Positions 54,626 to 63,919 of a stretch of DNA of 64,000 nt are shown piece after piece. The notes beneath the pieces were generated by a model. The model ran no database searches. It saw only the letters and a program-made list of their open reading frames with translations, and was not told where the DNA came from. The DNA is from an uncultured Flavobacteriaceae bacterium (lineage in GTDB: Bacteria; Bacteroidota; Bacteroidia; Flavobacteriales; Flavobacteriaceae). How positions within the stretch are numbered: position 1 is the stretch's first letter; each line of letters opens with the position of its first letter. Made by a program: the position numbers and the translations under genes. Location: positions 744,001-808,000 of the forward strand of contig CANLQD010000002.1 in NCBI GenBank assembly GCA_947493175.1, read 5' to 3'.

Positions 54626-55966
54626 ATGACGTTTAAAGAACTCGGTATTGCCGAACCAATTTTAAGAGCAGTCGAAACAGAAGGCTATGCTTCTCCCACT
54701 CCCATTCAAGAAAAAGCGATTCCCATTCTTCTTAAAGGCAAGGACCTACTGGGAGTGGCACAAACAGGCACTGGAAAAACAGCGGCCTTTGGGATTCCCA
54801 TATTACATCATTTGTACAATGCAAAGAAAAGAACAGCGCTCCACAACGGACAAGGAGGCAAACGTCGCATTAAAGCGCTGGTCGTAACTCCTACGAGAGA
54901 GTTAGCGATTCAAATTGGGGAGAGCCTAACCGTGTATGGGAAACATACCGGACTTCGAAATACTGTTATTTTTGGTGGTGTAAAACAGGGGAAACAGGTG
55001 ACCGCCCTGAAAAACGGAATCGACGTATTGATCGCTACACCCGGCAGATTGCTAGACCTTATGAATCAAGGGTTTATTTCGTTTCGGGATTTGGATTATG
55101 TAGTACTCGATGAAGCCGATCAAATGTTGGATATGGGCTTCATACACGACATTAAAAAAATAATCGCCAAATTACCCCCAAAACGACAATCACTTTTCTT
55201 TTCGGCAACCATGCCCAAGGACATCGTAGATCTTTCCAGAAAATTACTGGGTGATTTTGAACGGGTTACCATAAAACCCGAACAGGCTACTGCAGAAAAA
55301 GTGGAACAAGGGGTATACTTTGTTAGTAAAAGGAATAAACCAAAATTGCTGGTGCACTTAATTCGAGAGCGGTCTAAGGAATCCATCTTGGTCTTTTCAC
55401 GCACTAAGCACGGAGCAAACAAAATCGTGAAAAAGCTGGCTCAGGCCGATATTAGGGCTGCGGCCATTCACGGGAATAAATCACAAACAGCCCGTCAGAA
55501 AGCATTGGGCGACTTTAAGGACGGGAAACTCAATGTATTGATCGCCACCGACATTGCAGCCAGGGGCATCGATGTGGAGGAACTTTCACTCGTAATCAAC
55601 TTTGACCTTCCCAATGTTCCGGAAACCTACGTGCATCGCATCGGAAGAACGGGACGCGCCCACGCCAGTGGTATTGCCCTCTCTTTTTGTGATAAAGACG
55701 AAAGACCCTATTTGCGCGATATTGAAAAACTGATCAAGCAGACCGTACCAAGAATGCCAGAACATCAGTTTGTAGATGAAAACGAAGAAAGCGAAACTAC
55801 AAATCGAGAAAACGCCCAAAAACCAAAGAATCCCAATACGACAAGAAATAGGAATCGAAATCGTAATAGGAATAGAAATAGGAACGGAAAATCGAACTAC
55901 CGCGGAGGGCAGCACAAAAACAGAAACAGGGATAGAAAAGGCGGCGAATCGCAAAAAAAAGACTAG
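54626..55966 (+). CDS. rhlE: DEAD-box RNA helicase
   Basis: This 446-aa protein has the complete helicase core: Q-motif (PTPIQEKAIPILL), AQTGTGKTAAF (Walker A), PTRELA, DEAD box (VLDEADQMLD), SAT (FFSATMP), HGNKSQ, and motif VI HRIGRTGRA. Residues about 385-446 are a low-complexity basic tail with about seven Arg-Asn dipeptides followed by Lys/Arg-rich RNA-contacting sequence. Closest in form to RhlE, an ATP-dependent helicase acting in ribosome assembly and RNA turnover, notably in the cold. Confidence 0.93.
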   Translation: MTFKELGIAEPILRAVETEGYASPTPIQEKAIPILLKGKDLLGVAQTGTGKTAAFGIPILHHLYNAKKRTALHNGQGGKRRIKALVVTPTRELAIQIGESLTVYGKHTGLRNTVIFGGVKQGKQVTALKNGIDVLIATPGRLLDLMNQGFISFRDLDYVVLDEADQMLDMGFIHDIKKIIAKLPPKRQSLFFSATMPKDIVDLSRKLLGDFERVTIKPEQATAEKVEQGVYFVSKRNKPKLLVHLIRERSKESILVFSRTKHGANKIVKKLAQADIRAAAIHGNKSQTARQKALGDFKDGKLNVLIATDIAARGIDVEELSLVINFDLPNVPETYVHRIGRTGRAHASGIALSFCDKDERPYLRDIEKLIKQTVPRMPEHQFVDENEESETTNRENAQKPKNPNTTRNRNRNRNRNRNRNGKSNYRGGQHKNRNRDRKGGESQKKD

Positions 55967-56011
55967 GCATTACCAACAAAGCAGTTTAAACTTTTTCAAT
56001 AACGAATTGTA

Positions 56012-56707
56012 ATGGGGGCACAAAAGCAGTTATTCATTTACGGTAGTGGTAGGCATACCCATCCGTTCTTGAACTATATGGCCAAACTAAGCGGGAAAAA
56101 GTCTCCTAACTTTTGTTTTATTCCCACAGCCAGTGGGGATGATCAAGATTATATAGATTCATTTTATCAAGTCTGCGCCGACCTAAACGCAAAGCCGTAC
56201 GTATTACGGGTTTGGATAAGCTCTTATAGTCAGCAAGAAACGTATGCAGAACTCATCGATCAAATGGATGCCATCGTCGTGGGTGGTGGCAACACATTGA
56301 ACATGTTGGCCATATGGAAAGCCCAAGGCATCGACCTTTTGCTTCGAAAAGCATATGACCGCGGAGTGGTAATGGGCGGCGGAAGTGCCGGCTCCCTTTG
56401 TTGGTTCAATGCCGGTACTACAGATTCACGCCCAAAAGAATTGAGTATTGTAAAAGGAATGCAATTTATTGACAAGAGTCATTGCCCACATTACAACTCG
56501 GAAAAATCGAGACGGCCCTTGTACCATAAAAATATTCTCGAAGGTGCTTTGTCCGAGGGGTATGCCTGTGACGATCGTGCGGCAATTCATTTTGTAAATG
56601 AAAAGGTACAAAAAGCAGTAGCGCTCGATACTGCCAGCAACTCCTACTACGTTTATGCCGAAAACGGAAAAATAATGGAGCAGCGATTAGATAGTGAACT
56701 GATATAG
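56012..56707 (+). CDS. pepE: peptidase E (alpha-aspartyl dipeptidase, S51)
   Basis: This 231-aa cytoplasmic protein has the class-I amidotransferase-like fold of S51 peptidases, with the nucleophile in VVMGGGSAGSLCW (Ser125) and the histidine in KSHCPHYNSE (His160). VVGGGNTLNML (about 89-99) is the conserved Gly-rich segment. Peptidase E splits dipeptides with an N-terminal Asp. It begins 45 bp after the helicase gene and may be co-transcribed with it. Confidence 0.9.
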   Translation: MGAQKQLFIYGSGRHTHPFLNYMAKLSGKKSPNFCFIPTASGDDQDYIDSFYQVCADLNAKPYVLRVWISSYSQQETYAELIDQMDAIVVGGGNTLNMLAIWKAQGIDLLLRKAYDRGVVMGGGSAGSLCWFNAGTTDSRPKELSIVKGMQFIDKSHCPHYNSEKSRRPLYHKNILEGALSEGYACDDRAAIHFVNEKVQKAVALDTASNSYYVYAENGKIMEQRLDSELI

Positions 56708-56945
56708 AAACACATCCCTATAAGGTCAGTATCTAACGCTGACCGTTCTCTAAACATCATCCGGGACAATCATGGCCCCACTAAATCCGAAACCTGAGCT
56801 AGACAAAGAATAGAATCCTGATCCAAGGCTTTCCAACCGTGATACATTTAATCGCACTGTTGAAACCTTGCTCTTTCTCCCGGAAAGTATCCCTGAAATC
56901 CTTATCTTGAATACGCGTTTAAAACACCTAACTGAAGTTACGGAT

Positions 56946-58964
56946 ATGAAAAAACAACTACTGATTGTCCTATTGATGACTGCACCTTTTTTACAGGGTC
57001 AGGTTAAATCGAACTTGGAACTGACCGATATCTTCTCCATGGAGTATATCAGCGAACCACAAATTTCTCCTGATGGTAATAAAATTATCTACGTGCGTAA
57101 TTTCAAGGATATCATGACCGACAGAAACCTATCGAACCTTTGGATAGCAGATTTTGATGGGTCGAACAATCGCCCGTTGACCATTGGAAATCAAAATGAC
57201 TTTTATCCGAGATGGTCGCATGATGGCAAAAAAATTGTTTTTAAATCAAATAAGGCCGATGGCAAAATGAAGCTCTACTTGATGTGGATAGATACGAGAG
57301 AAGTGCTACCGTTGACCAACACACCTCAGGTACCTGCCCAAGTGAGCTGGTCTCATGACGACCGATACCTTGCCTTTAATATGTTCGTACCGCAAAAAAA
57401 TAAGTCCATTATAAAAATGCCGGAGAAACCGGAAGGCGCCAAATGGAATACCCCTCCGACTTATATAGATCAATTAAACTATCGTGGGGATGGGCAAGGT
57501 TATTTGAAAGGCGGCCATATGCAATTGTTTACCCTTTCGATCGATGGCGGCACTCCAAAACAGTTGACAACCACCGCTTCGGACCACGGGGCTCCCGTTT
57601 GGGCCAAAAACAATACAAGTCTTTATTTTTCGGCCAACTTTCATACCGATGAAGATTTCGAGCCAAATGACAGCGAGCTGTACGAACTCAAGTTATCGGA
57701 TAACAGTATCGCTCCCCTCACCGATCGATACGGACCAGACGACTCCCCCACACTATCGCCCGATGGAAATATGATCGCATACATAGGGCTAGACGATCAA
57801 CTACTGGGCTATCAATTGAACGAACTATATGTAATGGATACCGGCGACAAAAGGCCCAGGCTATTATCCGGTAATTTTGATCGCAACATTCAAAATATAC
57901 AATGGGCAGGAGATGGCAAAGGACTTTATTTTCAGTATAATGATCAAGGGGACACTAAAATAGGCCATCTATCCCTTAATGGATCAATGACCGAAGTATC
58001 AAAGGGCTTGGGCGGTACTTCATTAGGAAGGCCTTACAACTCGGGCAGCTTTACCGTATCTAAAAACAATCGCCTGGCATATACGCTCGGAGGAACTGAA
58101 CATCCTGCAGATTTGGCCGTACAAGACAAAAAAGGTTCGAAAAGGCTCACCTTCGTCAATGACGACCTGTTTTCTTTTCGAGAATTGGGCAATGTCGAGG
58201 AACTCTGGTGGGAATCATCTTTCGACCAACGTAAAATTCAAGGCTGGGTGGTAACACCACCGGGTTTTGACCCTACGAAGAAGTATCCTTTCATATTAGA
58301 AATACATGGAGGTCCCTTCTTAAGTTACGGTTCGGTTTTCACTGCAGAAATTCAAGCAATGGCGGCTGCAGGTTATGTTGTTCTATATGCCAACCCTAGA
58401 GGTAGTGCTAGCTACGGGCAAGAATTTGGGAATTTGATCCATCACGATTATCCCAACCACGACTATGAGGATTTGATATCGGGTGTTGACGCTGTTATTA
58501 AGAAAGGCTACGTGGATGAAGAGAATCTCTTTGTCACCGGAGGTAGCGGTGGTGGAGTACTTACGGCATGGATCGTTGGTAAAACGAACCGTTTCAGGGC
58601 CGCAGTAGTCGCAAAGCCCGTAATTAACTGGACAAGTTTCGTCCTCTATGCCGATAGTCCGGCATTTTTCTCCAAATATTGGTTCGGCAAAAAACCTTGG
58701 GAAGATCCGGAAAACTATTTTAGACGTTCTCCCCTTTCCTATGCCGGTAATATAACCACCCCGACGATGCTACTCACCGGGGAAGAAGACTATCGAACCC
58801 CCATTGCTGAATCCGAGCAGTTTTACACCGCCTTAAAATTAGAAGGGGTCGAAACCGCCATGGTCCGCATTCCGGGTGCATCGCATGGTATTGCCAATAG
58901 GCCCAGCAATCTCATTGCCAAATTGGTCAGTATACTTGCCTGGTTCGAGAAATATAAAGAATAG
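56946..58964 (+). CDS. S9 family peptidase (prolyl oligopeptidase type)
   Basis: I start at ATG giving MKKQLLIVLL; the 26 codons before it lack signal character. The 672-aa exported protein has a propeller (about 25-410; ISPDGNKIIYV, RWSHDGKKIVFK, SWSHDDRYLAFN) and an alpha/beta-hydrolase domain with HGGPFL (about 454-459), TGGSGGGVLTAW (Ser534), GEEDYRTP (Asp615) and GASHGI (His648). The stop is followed after only 5 bp by the short-chain fatty-acid transporter gene, so the two are co-transcribed. Confidence 0.92.
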   Translation: MKKQLLIVLLMTAPFLQGQVKSNLELTDIFSMEYISEPQISPDGNKIIYVRNFKDIMTDRNLSNLWIADFDGSNNRPLTIGNQNDFYPRWSHDGKKIVFKSNKADGKMKLYLMWIDTREVLPLTNTPQVPAQVSWSHDDRYLAFNMFVPQKNKSIIKMPEKPEGAKWNTPPTYIDQLNYRGDGQGYLKGGHMQLFTLSIDGGTPKQLTTTASDHGAPVWAKNNTSLYFSANFHTDEDFEPNDSELYELKLSDNSIAPLTDRYGPDDSPTLSPDGNMIAYIGLDDQLLGYQLNELYVMDTGDKRPRLLSGNFDRNIQNIQWAGDGKGLYFQYNDQGDTKIGHLSLNGSMTEVSKGLGGTSLGRPYNSGSFTVSKNNRLAYTLGGTEHPADLAVQDKKGSKRLTFVNDDLFSFRELGNVEELWWESSFDQRKIQGWVVTPPGFDPTKKYPFILEIHGGPFLSYGSVFTAEIQAMAAAGYVVLYANPRGSASYGQEFGNLIHHDYPNHDYEDLISGVDAVIKKGYVDEENLFVTGGSGGGVLTAWIVGKTNRFRAAVVAKPVINWTSFVLYADSPAFFSKYWFGKKPWEDPENYFRRSPLSYAGNITTPTMLLTGEEDYRTPIAESEQFYTALKLEGVETAMVRIPGASHGIANRPSNLIAKLVSILAWFEKYKE

Positions 58965-58969
58965 CCTTC

Positions 58970-60370
58970 ATGATCGGAAAAGTCGGTGAAAAGGTCACAG
59001 TGCTGTTTCGTAAATACATGCCCGATGCTTTTGTATTTGCCATTTTGCTAACCCTGATCGTAGCACTGGGGGCCATTTTCGTAGTTGACGCATCGCCAAT
59101 TGAAGTAATTATCGCATGGTATGATGGCTTTTTTGATCTTTTGGCCTTCGGTATGCAAATTGTTTTGATTATTATCACTGGTTTTTCGATTGCCCTCTCC
59201 CCCACTATCAATAAGGGAATCGATTATTTGACCCGATTTATAAAGACTCCGCGACAAGTATATTTTTTCGTGGTCATGATCGGCATGTTATTCTCATTGG
59301 TGAGTTTTGGATGGTTGGTCATTACGGCCGTTTTAGCCCGAGAGCTGGCAATGAGGGTTCGAGGAGTGCATTATCCTTTTCTAATCGCCTGCGTGTACCT
59401 CTCTATGAATAGTTGGGTCATGGGGTTGTCAAGTTCCATTCCGCTATTACTGAATACGGAGCATAATTTTTTAATAGAAGCAACTATTCTACAAGCTGTG
59501 TTGCCTACATCCTATACCTTGGGCTCACTCTTGAATATCGTCATGATTTTTTTAATGGTCATCGGCACACCCATTCTGATGATATTGCTTATACCAAAAC
59601 AGGGTAGCGTAAAGGAACTTACCGTTCTTTTATCGGGGGATTCCGAAAATACCGAACAAAGTATTCAAGAAGAAGCAGCCAGTATCGCACTCCCACAAAG
59701 GTCTGTATCGGATCGATTAAACAATAGTATTGTTTTGCAAGCCATTATTGTTCTAATGGGCGCCACTTATATAGTGTATCACTTTAGTACCAATGGTCTA
59801 GACCTCAATTTTAATATCATGATTTTCCTATTCTTGATATTAGGGCTGGCATTGCACAAAACTCCCATTCGATATGTCGTTGCAATGAAGCGTGCCAGTA
59901 GCAATATCTCTGGGGTTTTGTTCCAATATCCTTTCTACGCAGGTATTATGGGAGTCATGCTTTATACCGGACTGGGGAAACAATTGGCAGCGCTATTGGC
60001 TTCTGTGGCGACAATGGATTCTTATCCCTTTTTCGCCTACCTCACTGGAGGGATTGTCAATTTTGCGATTCCTTCTGCGGGTGGGGAATTTGCCGTAGTC
60101 GGTCCCGGTATTATCGAAGCGGTCAAGGAAATCGGAGCGGGACTTCCAGAGCATGAAATCAATGGCATGATCTCAAGAGCATCTATGGCTATTGCCTACG
60201 GTGAAAGTTTGAGCAATATGCTGCAGCCTTTTTACCTGTTATTGGTTATTCCGATTATGGCAAAAGGGGTGCAAATTCAAGCAAGGGATGTTATGGGTTA
60301 TTTAATGATTCCTTTCCTCTTGCTTTTTTTGATTCAGTCCTTGTTAGTGGTATTCGTGCCTATCGTTTAA
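58970..60370 (+). CDS. short-chain fatty acid transporter family protein (AtoE type)
   Basis: This 466-aa protein has about 11-13 membrane segments with one hydrophilic loop (about 205-245, QSIQEEAASIALPQRS). Diagnostic stretches include KYMPDAFVFAILLT, TRFIKTPRQVYFFVV, SFGWLVITAVLARELA, VNFAIPSAGGEFAVVGPGI and AIAYGESLSNMLQPF. Members are annotated as carriers of short-chain fatty acids such as acetoacetate or butyrate. The 5-bp spacing from the S9 peptidase gene indicates a shared transcript. Confidence 0.9.
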   Translation: MIGKVGEKVTVLFRKYMPDAFVFAILLTLIVALGAIFVVDASPIEVIIAWYDGFFDLLAFGMQIVLIIITGFSIALSPTINKGIDYLTRFIKTPRQVYFFVVMIGMLFSLVSFGWLVITAVLARELAMRVRGVHYPFLIACVYLSMNSWVMGLSSSIPLLLNTEHNFLIEATILQAVLPTSYTLGSLLNIVMIFLMVIGTPILMILLIPKQGSVKELTVLLSGDSENTEQSIQEEAASIALPQRSVSDRLNNSIVLQAIIVLMGATYIVYHFSTNGLDLNFNIMIFLFLILGLALHKTPIRYVVAMKRASSNISGVLFQYPFYAGIMGVMLYTGLGKQLAALLASVATMDSYPFFAYLTGGIVNFAIPSAGGEFAVVGPGIIEAVKEIGAGLPEHEINGMISRASMAIAYGESLSNMLQPFYLLLVIPIMAKGVQIQARDVMGYLMIPFLLLFLIQSLLVVFVPIV

Positions 60371-60387
60371 AAATCGAGAAAAAAACA

Positions 60388-60410
60388 AGATGCACCTCTT
60401 ACTTGCATCT
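60388..60410 (-). terminator. terminator of the VOC-family gene
   Basis: A 7-bp stem (AGATGCA / TGCATCT) with a 9-nt loop is followed on the minus strand by TGTTTTTTT, 7 bp beyond the stop at 60417. Confidence 0.65.
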
Positions 60411-60416
60411 ACAAAT

Positions 60417-60797
60417 TCATATATCTCGATAGAATGTCAATCCGTTTTTAAACGGGTCATAAAAAGCAAATTCCCTAGTGCCCCAGGCAGTTTCCCTTAA
60501 CAGGGTATGTGCATGAAAAACATCTTTTTGGGCGAGCTCCTCATACAAGGCGTCAATATGTTCGGTTACGATCCGTAACATGGGCCGGTCCATTGCTACC
60601 TCCCACTCGGCCGAGTCGTGCCATTGCAAATGAATTTCGACCGCATCCCTCAGCACTCCGGCATACTTGGGGTTTTTGGAATCGTCTGCAAAGGCAATTT
60701 TAAAACCCAATCGATTTACGTAGAAATCAAGCGCCTCCAATACATCGCTAACGGGTAGTACGGGATGAATTTGATGTAAAAATCCCTTTGATTGCAT
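60417..60797 (-). CDS. VOC family (glyoxalase/bleomycin resistance-like) protein
   Basis: This 126-aa cytoplasmic protein has the VOC fold pattern: HPVLPVSDVLEALDFYVNRLGFKIAF, VEIHLQWHDS, MLRIVTEHIDALYEEL and REFAFYDPFKNGLTFY. The metal ligands expected at His and Glu positions are partly visible. A small-molecule metalloenzyme or ligand-binding protein; substrate unknown. The gene is alone. Confidence 0.85.
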   Translation of the reverse strand: MQSKGFLHQIHPVLPVSDVLEALDFYVNRLGFKIAFADDSKNPKYAGVLRDAVEIHLQWHDSAEWEVAMDRPMLRIVTEHIDALYEELAQKDVFHAHTLLRETAWGTREFAFYDPFKNGLTFYRDI

Positions 60798-60852
60798 GCC
60801 TTAAATGTAAGGGTTAATTAGTACATTGTCAATCCTCTTAATCGTGTTGAAT

Positions 60853-61689
60853 ATGCCAGCCAGGTGCCTTTTCTTTTCGTTTTTGCTGACTTCATCAATT
60901 CTTGTTGCGCAAGATGCCGCCTTAAAAGTGATAACCTACAATATTAAATACGATAATGAAAAGGATACGGTAAATAACTGGGACGACCGGAAAGACGGTA
61001 TGGTAAAACTCCTAAAGGAACAACAAGCTTCCTTTATAGGGATGCAAGAGGTGTTAGTGCATCAATTGAACTATCTCACTGAGGAACTAACAAACTATGA
61101 ATACCTAGGGGTTGGTAGGGAAGATGGTAAACAAAAGGGGGAATTCACGCCTATTTTATTCAATACCGAAGACTTTAGATTACTCAATTCAAATACTTTT
61201 TGGCTCTCCAAGACCCCTGAAAAGATTTCTATAGGTTGGGATGCGGCTTTGGAACGTATTTGTACGTACGGTCTTTTTGAAAATATTGTTACCGGAGAAC
61301 GACTGTGGGTCTTTAACACACACTTTGACCATGTTGGGGTAAAAGCTCGAAAAAAGTCAGTGCGCTTATTGGTAAAAAAAATACGTGACCTTAACCTTGA
61401 AAGGTTGCCTGTCATTTTAATGGGAGACTTGAACCTGACTCCCGCTGAAAAGCCCATTCAATGGTTAGCCCGAAAAATGGATGATGCCCTAACTATATCC
61501 CAAAACAAACTGAAGGGTCCGAAGGGTACTTTTAATGGTTTTGACATAAAAAAACCAATGACAAGAAGAATCGACTACATCTTCCTAGAAGGTTTCGAAG
61601 TAGCGCGCTACCTTCATCTTGACGAACGCCTAGAGAATGGCAAGCATATCTCCGACCACTTACCGGTCGAAGCTATCATAACCCGTTAG
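60853..61689 (+). CDS. exported endonuclease/exonuclease/phosphatase family protein
   Basis: I start at ATG giving MPARCLFFSFLLTSSILVAQ, a signal peptide; an in-frame TTG lies nine codons earlier. The 278-aa product has the EEP motifs VITYNIKYDN (Asn), IGMQEVLVHQ (metal Glu), NTHFDHVG (His), LMGDLNLTP (Asp-x-Asn), RRIDYIFLE and the last His in HISDHLPV. Secreted relatives are annotated as metal-dependent phosphodiesterases or nucleases; the substrate is not readable. Divergent from the VOC gene by 55 bp. Confidence 0.9.
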   Translation: MPARCLFFSFLLTSSILVAQDAALKVITYNIKYDNEKDTVNNWDDRKDGMVKLLKEQQASFIGMQEVLVHQLNYLTEELTNYEYLGVGREDGKQKGEFTPILFNTEDFRLLNSNTFWLSKTPEKISIGWDAALERICTYGLFENIVTGERLWVFNTHFDHVGVKARKKSVRLLVKKIRDLNLERLPVILMGDLNLTPAEKPIQWLARKMDDALTISQNKLKGPKGTFNGFDIKKPMTRRIDYIFLEGFEVARYLHLDERLENGKHISDHLPVEAIITR

Positions 61690-61803
61690 CAATCCCATAG
61701 GGAAAAAATTTCTTCACAAAGATATAACCCTTGCTACCTAAGGTAGAGATAGTTTTTATTAAAATCGGGGGGGAGTAGCTTTTTAAAAAGAGTCAACGGA
61801 ATT

Positions 61804-62895
61804 CTAATCAAGTCCTACCTTAAACAACTCAATAGGCTCCTGTTTGCCACGAAGTGTCAGTTTCCCTATCTGCGTAAACGTAGTGCCTTTATCTTCCTTT
61901 AATTGTTTTCGCAAGTCTTCCGAAACTAAAATATTGGTATTGTAACTATTGCATTGGTCCTGTATCCGTGCAGCGGTATTGAGCACATCACCCGTATAGA
62001 TGATATCTTTTTTAATCGTTCCTATTTCGCCTGTGGTCACCTCACCGATATGATAACCTGCCTTAAATTCAGGAACCAATCCAAATCGTTCGATGTATTT
62101 AGACTCTTTCTTTTGGAAAACCTGATCGATCTTATGGAAGCATCGAATGCAGTTATTAGTACGCAACCCATTATCTTCTTTCCATGACACCACAATTTCG
62201 TCTCCTACGTATTGGTATATTTCTCCCGAAGTATCGAGGATGGCATCCGCCATGTCGGCATAGTACGCCTTAAGTAGTTTAAAATATTGCTCATGGCCAA
62301 TTTTCTCAGCTATCGTGGTCGAAGAACGCATGTCAAGAAACATGAAAATTCGTATTTCGGTTTTTGGCACATGATACTTCCCAAATAGGAAATTGTAGAG
62401 CACTCCGTTCCCAAGGTACTGGCTTATTTCTGCGAAAAACAAGGTAAAGACCAAAGTAACACCTACATAGAGAATAATACTCCAAAAAGCAAAACTGCTT
62501 ATAAACTTTTGTAAATCCCCTACCCCTTTTAAGAAAGTTCCACTTTCGGAAAGCAGTGTGTTTACCAATGTTACACCACTAAGAAACAAGATAATAAAGG
62601 TAAGGTAAAACAGTGTTTTCAATACCATTTTCACCCATAAGGCCCTTCGTTCGAACCATCTTCGAAACCACACTACCTCAATCCAACCTTGTAATAATCC
62701 GACCATAAAACTACTGAGCAGGGTTACTTTTAAGTTGTTTTGAAAATTATACTGATTTCCGGTAGCGGGATATATCAGCTCCCTACCCAAGATGCCAAAT
62801 TCCACCAAAGAATACACAAGCCCGAAAACGAACCAAAAAACACCAAAGGGAACAATTTGTTTTAAATAGCGCCGATAACGAGGATGCAATCCCAT
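61804..62895 (-). CDS. membrane-bound class III adenylate/guanylate cyclase
   Basis: This 363-aa protein has four membrane helices (about residues 10-145), then a class III cyclase domain (about 180-360). IFMFLDMRSSTTIAEKIG holds the first metal-binding Asp and YQYVGDEIVVSW the second. IYTGDVLNTAARIQDQC contains the conserved Asn-x-x-x-Arg transition-state residues. It would make cAMP or cGMP from a homodimer. No receptor domain is seen; the membrane part may sense. Confidence 0.9.
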   Translation of the reverse strand: MGLHPRYRRYLKQIVPFGVFWFVFGLVYSLVEFGILGRELIYPATGNQYNFQNNLKVTLLSSFMVGLLQGWIEVVWFRRWFERRALWVKMVLKTLFYLTFIILFLSGVTLVNTLLSESGTFLKGVGDLQKFISSFAFWSIILYVGVTLVFTLFFAEISQYLGNGVLYNFLFGKYHVPKTEIRIFMFLDMRSSTTIAEKIGHEQYFKLLKAYYADMADAILDTSGEIYQYVGDEIVVSWKEDNGLRTNNCIRCFHKIDQVFQKKESKYIERFGLVPEFKAGYHIGEVTTGEIGTIKKDIIYTGDVLNTAARIQDQCNSYNTNILVSEDLRKQLKEDKGTTFTQIGKLTLRGKQEPIELFKVGLD

Positions 62896-63326
62896 GTGGT
62901 AAAAGTAAGCTTTCTACAGGACCAGGTAGACATAACAACGAATTCTGTTGGTAATCAAGACCTCCCACTCTATTCATCATCCAGTAGTTAAGCCATGCGT
63001 TAAGGAGATCAATATACGCTACAACTTTTTGCATAGATGGTGCTATGAACTTACCCATGAAGTAGAAAAAAAATATCGCTAAAGTGTAACTATTATAAAA
63101 ACACCTAGTCTTTAATGTGAAGAAAAAAAATAAGAAGTTCTTTTAACATATTGATTTTTAGATAGTTAAATTCAAATCAATTGAACGACGAATTTTCAAA
63201 CTGTTAAAAAATATATAAAATAGTACCTTTTTATACATAGTACTGTAACAAAAATGAAACCCTGTCGTCTATTAGTTGTAAGTCAATTAAAAAACAATTA
63301 AAACAATCTTATAAAAACTAAAAATT
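62896..63326. other. 431-bp AT-rich leader region of the small-peptide array
   Basis: No convincing gene. From about 63060 the sequence is strongly AT-rich. TACCTTTT (63224-63231) is a near-consensus -7 element for the array, and AGTAC...GTACT (63222-63243) is a small inverted repeat overlapping it. The segment 63244-63326 would be the array's untranslated leader. Confidence 0.45.
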
Positions 63327-63440
63327 ATGAAAGCAGCAATCAACAAAACGGCAACGGAATCGAAAACGGGACAGTACTTCTCCATCTTGGGCAGCAGCAA
63401 AAGAGCACAATGGGCACAGTATCGCAACTTTAACCGATAA
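63327..63440 (+). CDS. 37-aa array peptide, copy 1
   Basis: ATG to TAA, 37 residues. N-terminal half MKAAINKTATESKTGQYFS, then ILGS, then the invariant SKRAQWAQYRNFNR. The peptide is strongly basic and hydrophilic with no Cys. Against copy 2 it has 10 synonymous and 8 non-synonymous codon changes; all changes in residues 24-37 are synonymous, which shows protein-level constraint. Asn is always AAC, and codon use is more GC-ending than in neighbouring genes. I do not recognise the family. Confidence 0.7.
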   Translation: MKAAINKTATESKTGQYFSILGSSKRAQWAQYRNFNR

Positions 63441-63590
63441 CAGATGTACGTCGGAGGGCACGGTCGCCACAACTGGGTCGCCAAAAACGACAGTTCGGCC
63501 AAGGCGATTTCATTTCGAAGCACCCCCGGCCTACTTTTACACCATCAATTAAAAACAACAACGAAACAACAACATTAAAAACAAGACATT

Positions 63591-63704
63591 ATGAAAGCGA
63601 ACAGAAACAGAACGGCAACAGAATCAAGATCGGGACAGTACTTTTCAAGCCTGAGCAACAGCAAAAGGGCACAATGGGCACAGTACCGAAACTTTAACCG
63701 CTAG
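63591..63704 (+). CDS. 37-aa array peptide, copy 2
   Basis: ATG to TAG, 37 residues: MKANRNRTATESRSGQYFS, then SLSN, then SKRAQWAQYRNFNR. Protein-identical to copy 3; the two genes differ at only three bases (GCA/GCC Ala, CAA/CAG Gln, CGA/CGG Arg), each a synonymous third position. Preceded by an A/C-rich leader (AACATTAAAAACAAGACATT). Function unknown. Confidence 0.75.
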   Translation: MKANRNRTATESRSGQYFSSLSNSKRAQWAQYRNFNR

Positions 63705-63768
63705 TCGGGAACAGAAAACATCCATCAAAAAAACAACAACGAAACAGCAACATTAAAAACAAGATATC

Positions 63769-63882
63769 ATGAAAGCGAACAGAAACAGAACGGCAACAGA
63801 ATCAAGATCGGGACAGTACTTTTCAAGCCTGAGCAACAGCAAAAGGGCCCAGTGGGCACAGTACCGGAACTTTAACCGCTAG
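63769..63882 (+). CDS. 37-aa array peptide, copy 3
   Basis: ATG to TAG; the product is identical to copy 2. The A/C-rich leader before it (AACATTAAAAACAAGATATC) differs from that of copy 2 only at the last few bases. After the stop, the spacer repeats the start of the copy 2 spacer (TCGGGAACAGAAAACATCCA). Confidence 0.75.
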   Translation: MKANRNRTATESRSGQYFSSLSNSKRAQWAQYRNFNR

Positions 63883-63919
63883 TCGGGAACAGAAAACATC
63901 CATCAAAAAAACAAACATC

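Noticed and set aside
62783..63058. 91-codon minus-strand frame upstream of the cyclase
   Set aside because: Overlaps the start of the cyclase in another frame, and its product has no recognisable features.
63254..63301. 15-codon leader-like ORF (MKPCRLLVVSQLKNN) before the array
   Set aside because: No attenuator structure or rich run of regulatory codons; such short frames are expected by chance.
63287..63523. 78-codon minus-strand frame over array copy 1
   Set aside because: It is antisense to the conserved plus-strand peptide gene and has no counterpart over copies 2 and 3.
63591..63914. CRISPR-like direct repeats
   Set aside because: Repeat units are about 178 bp, contain complete open frames and vary only at synonymous sites; there are no short uniform spacers and no cas genes.
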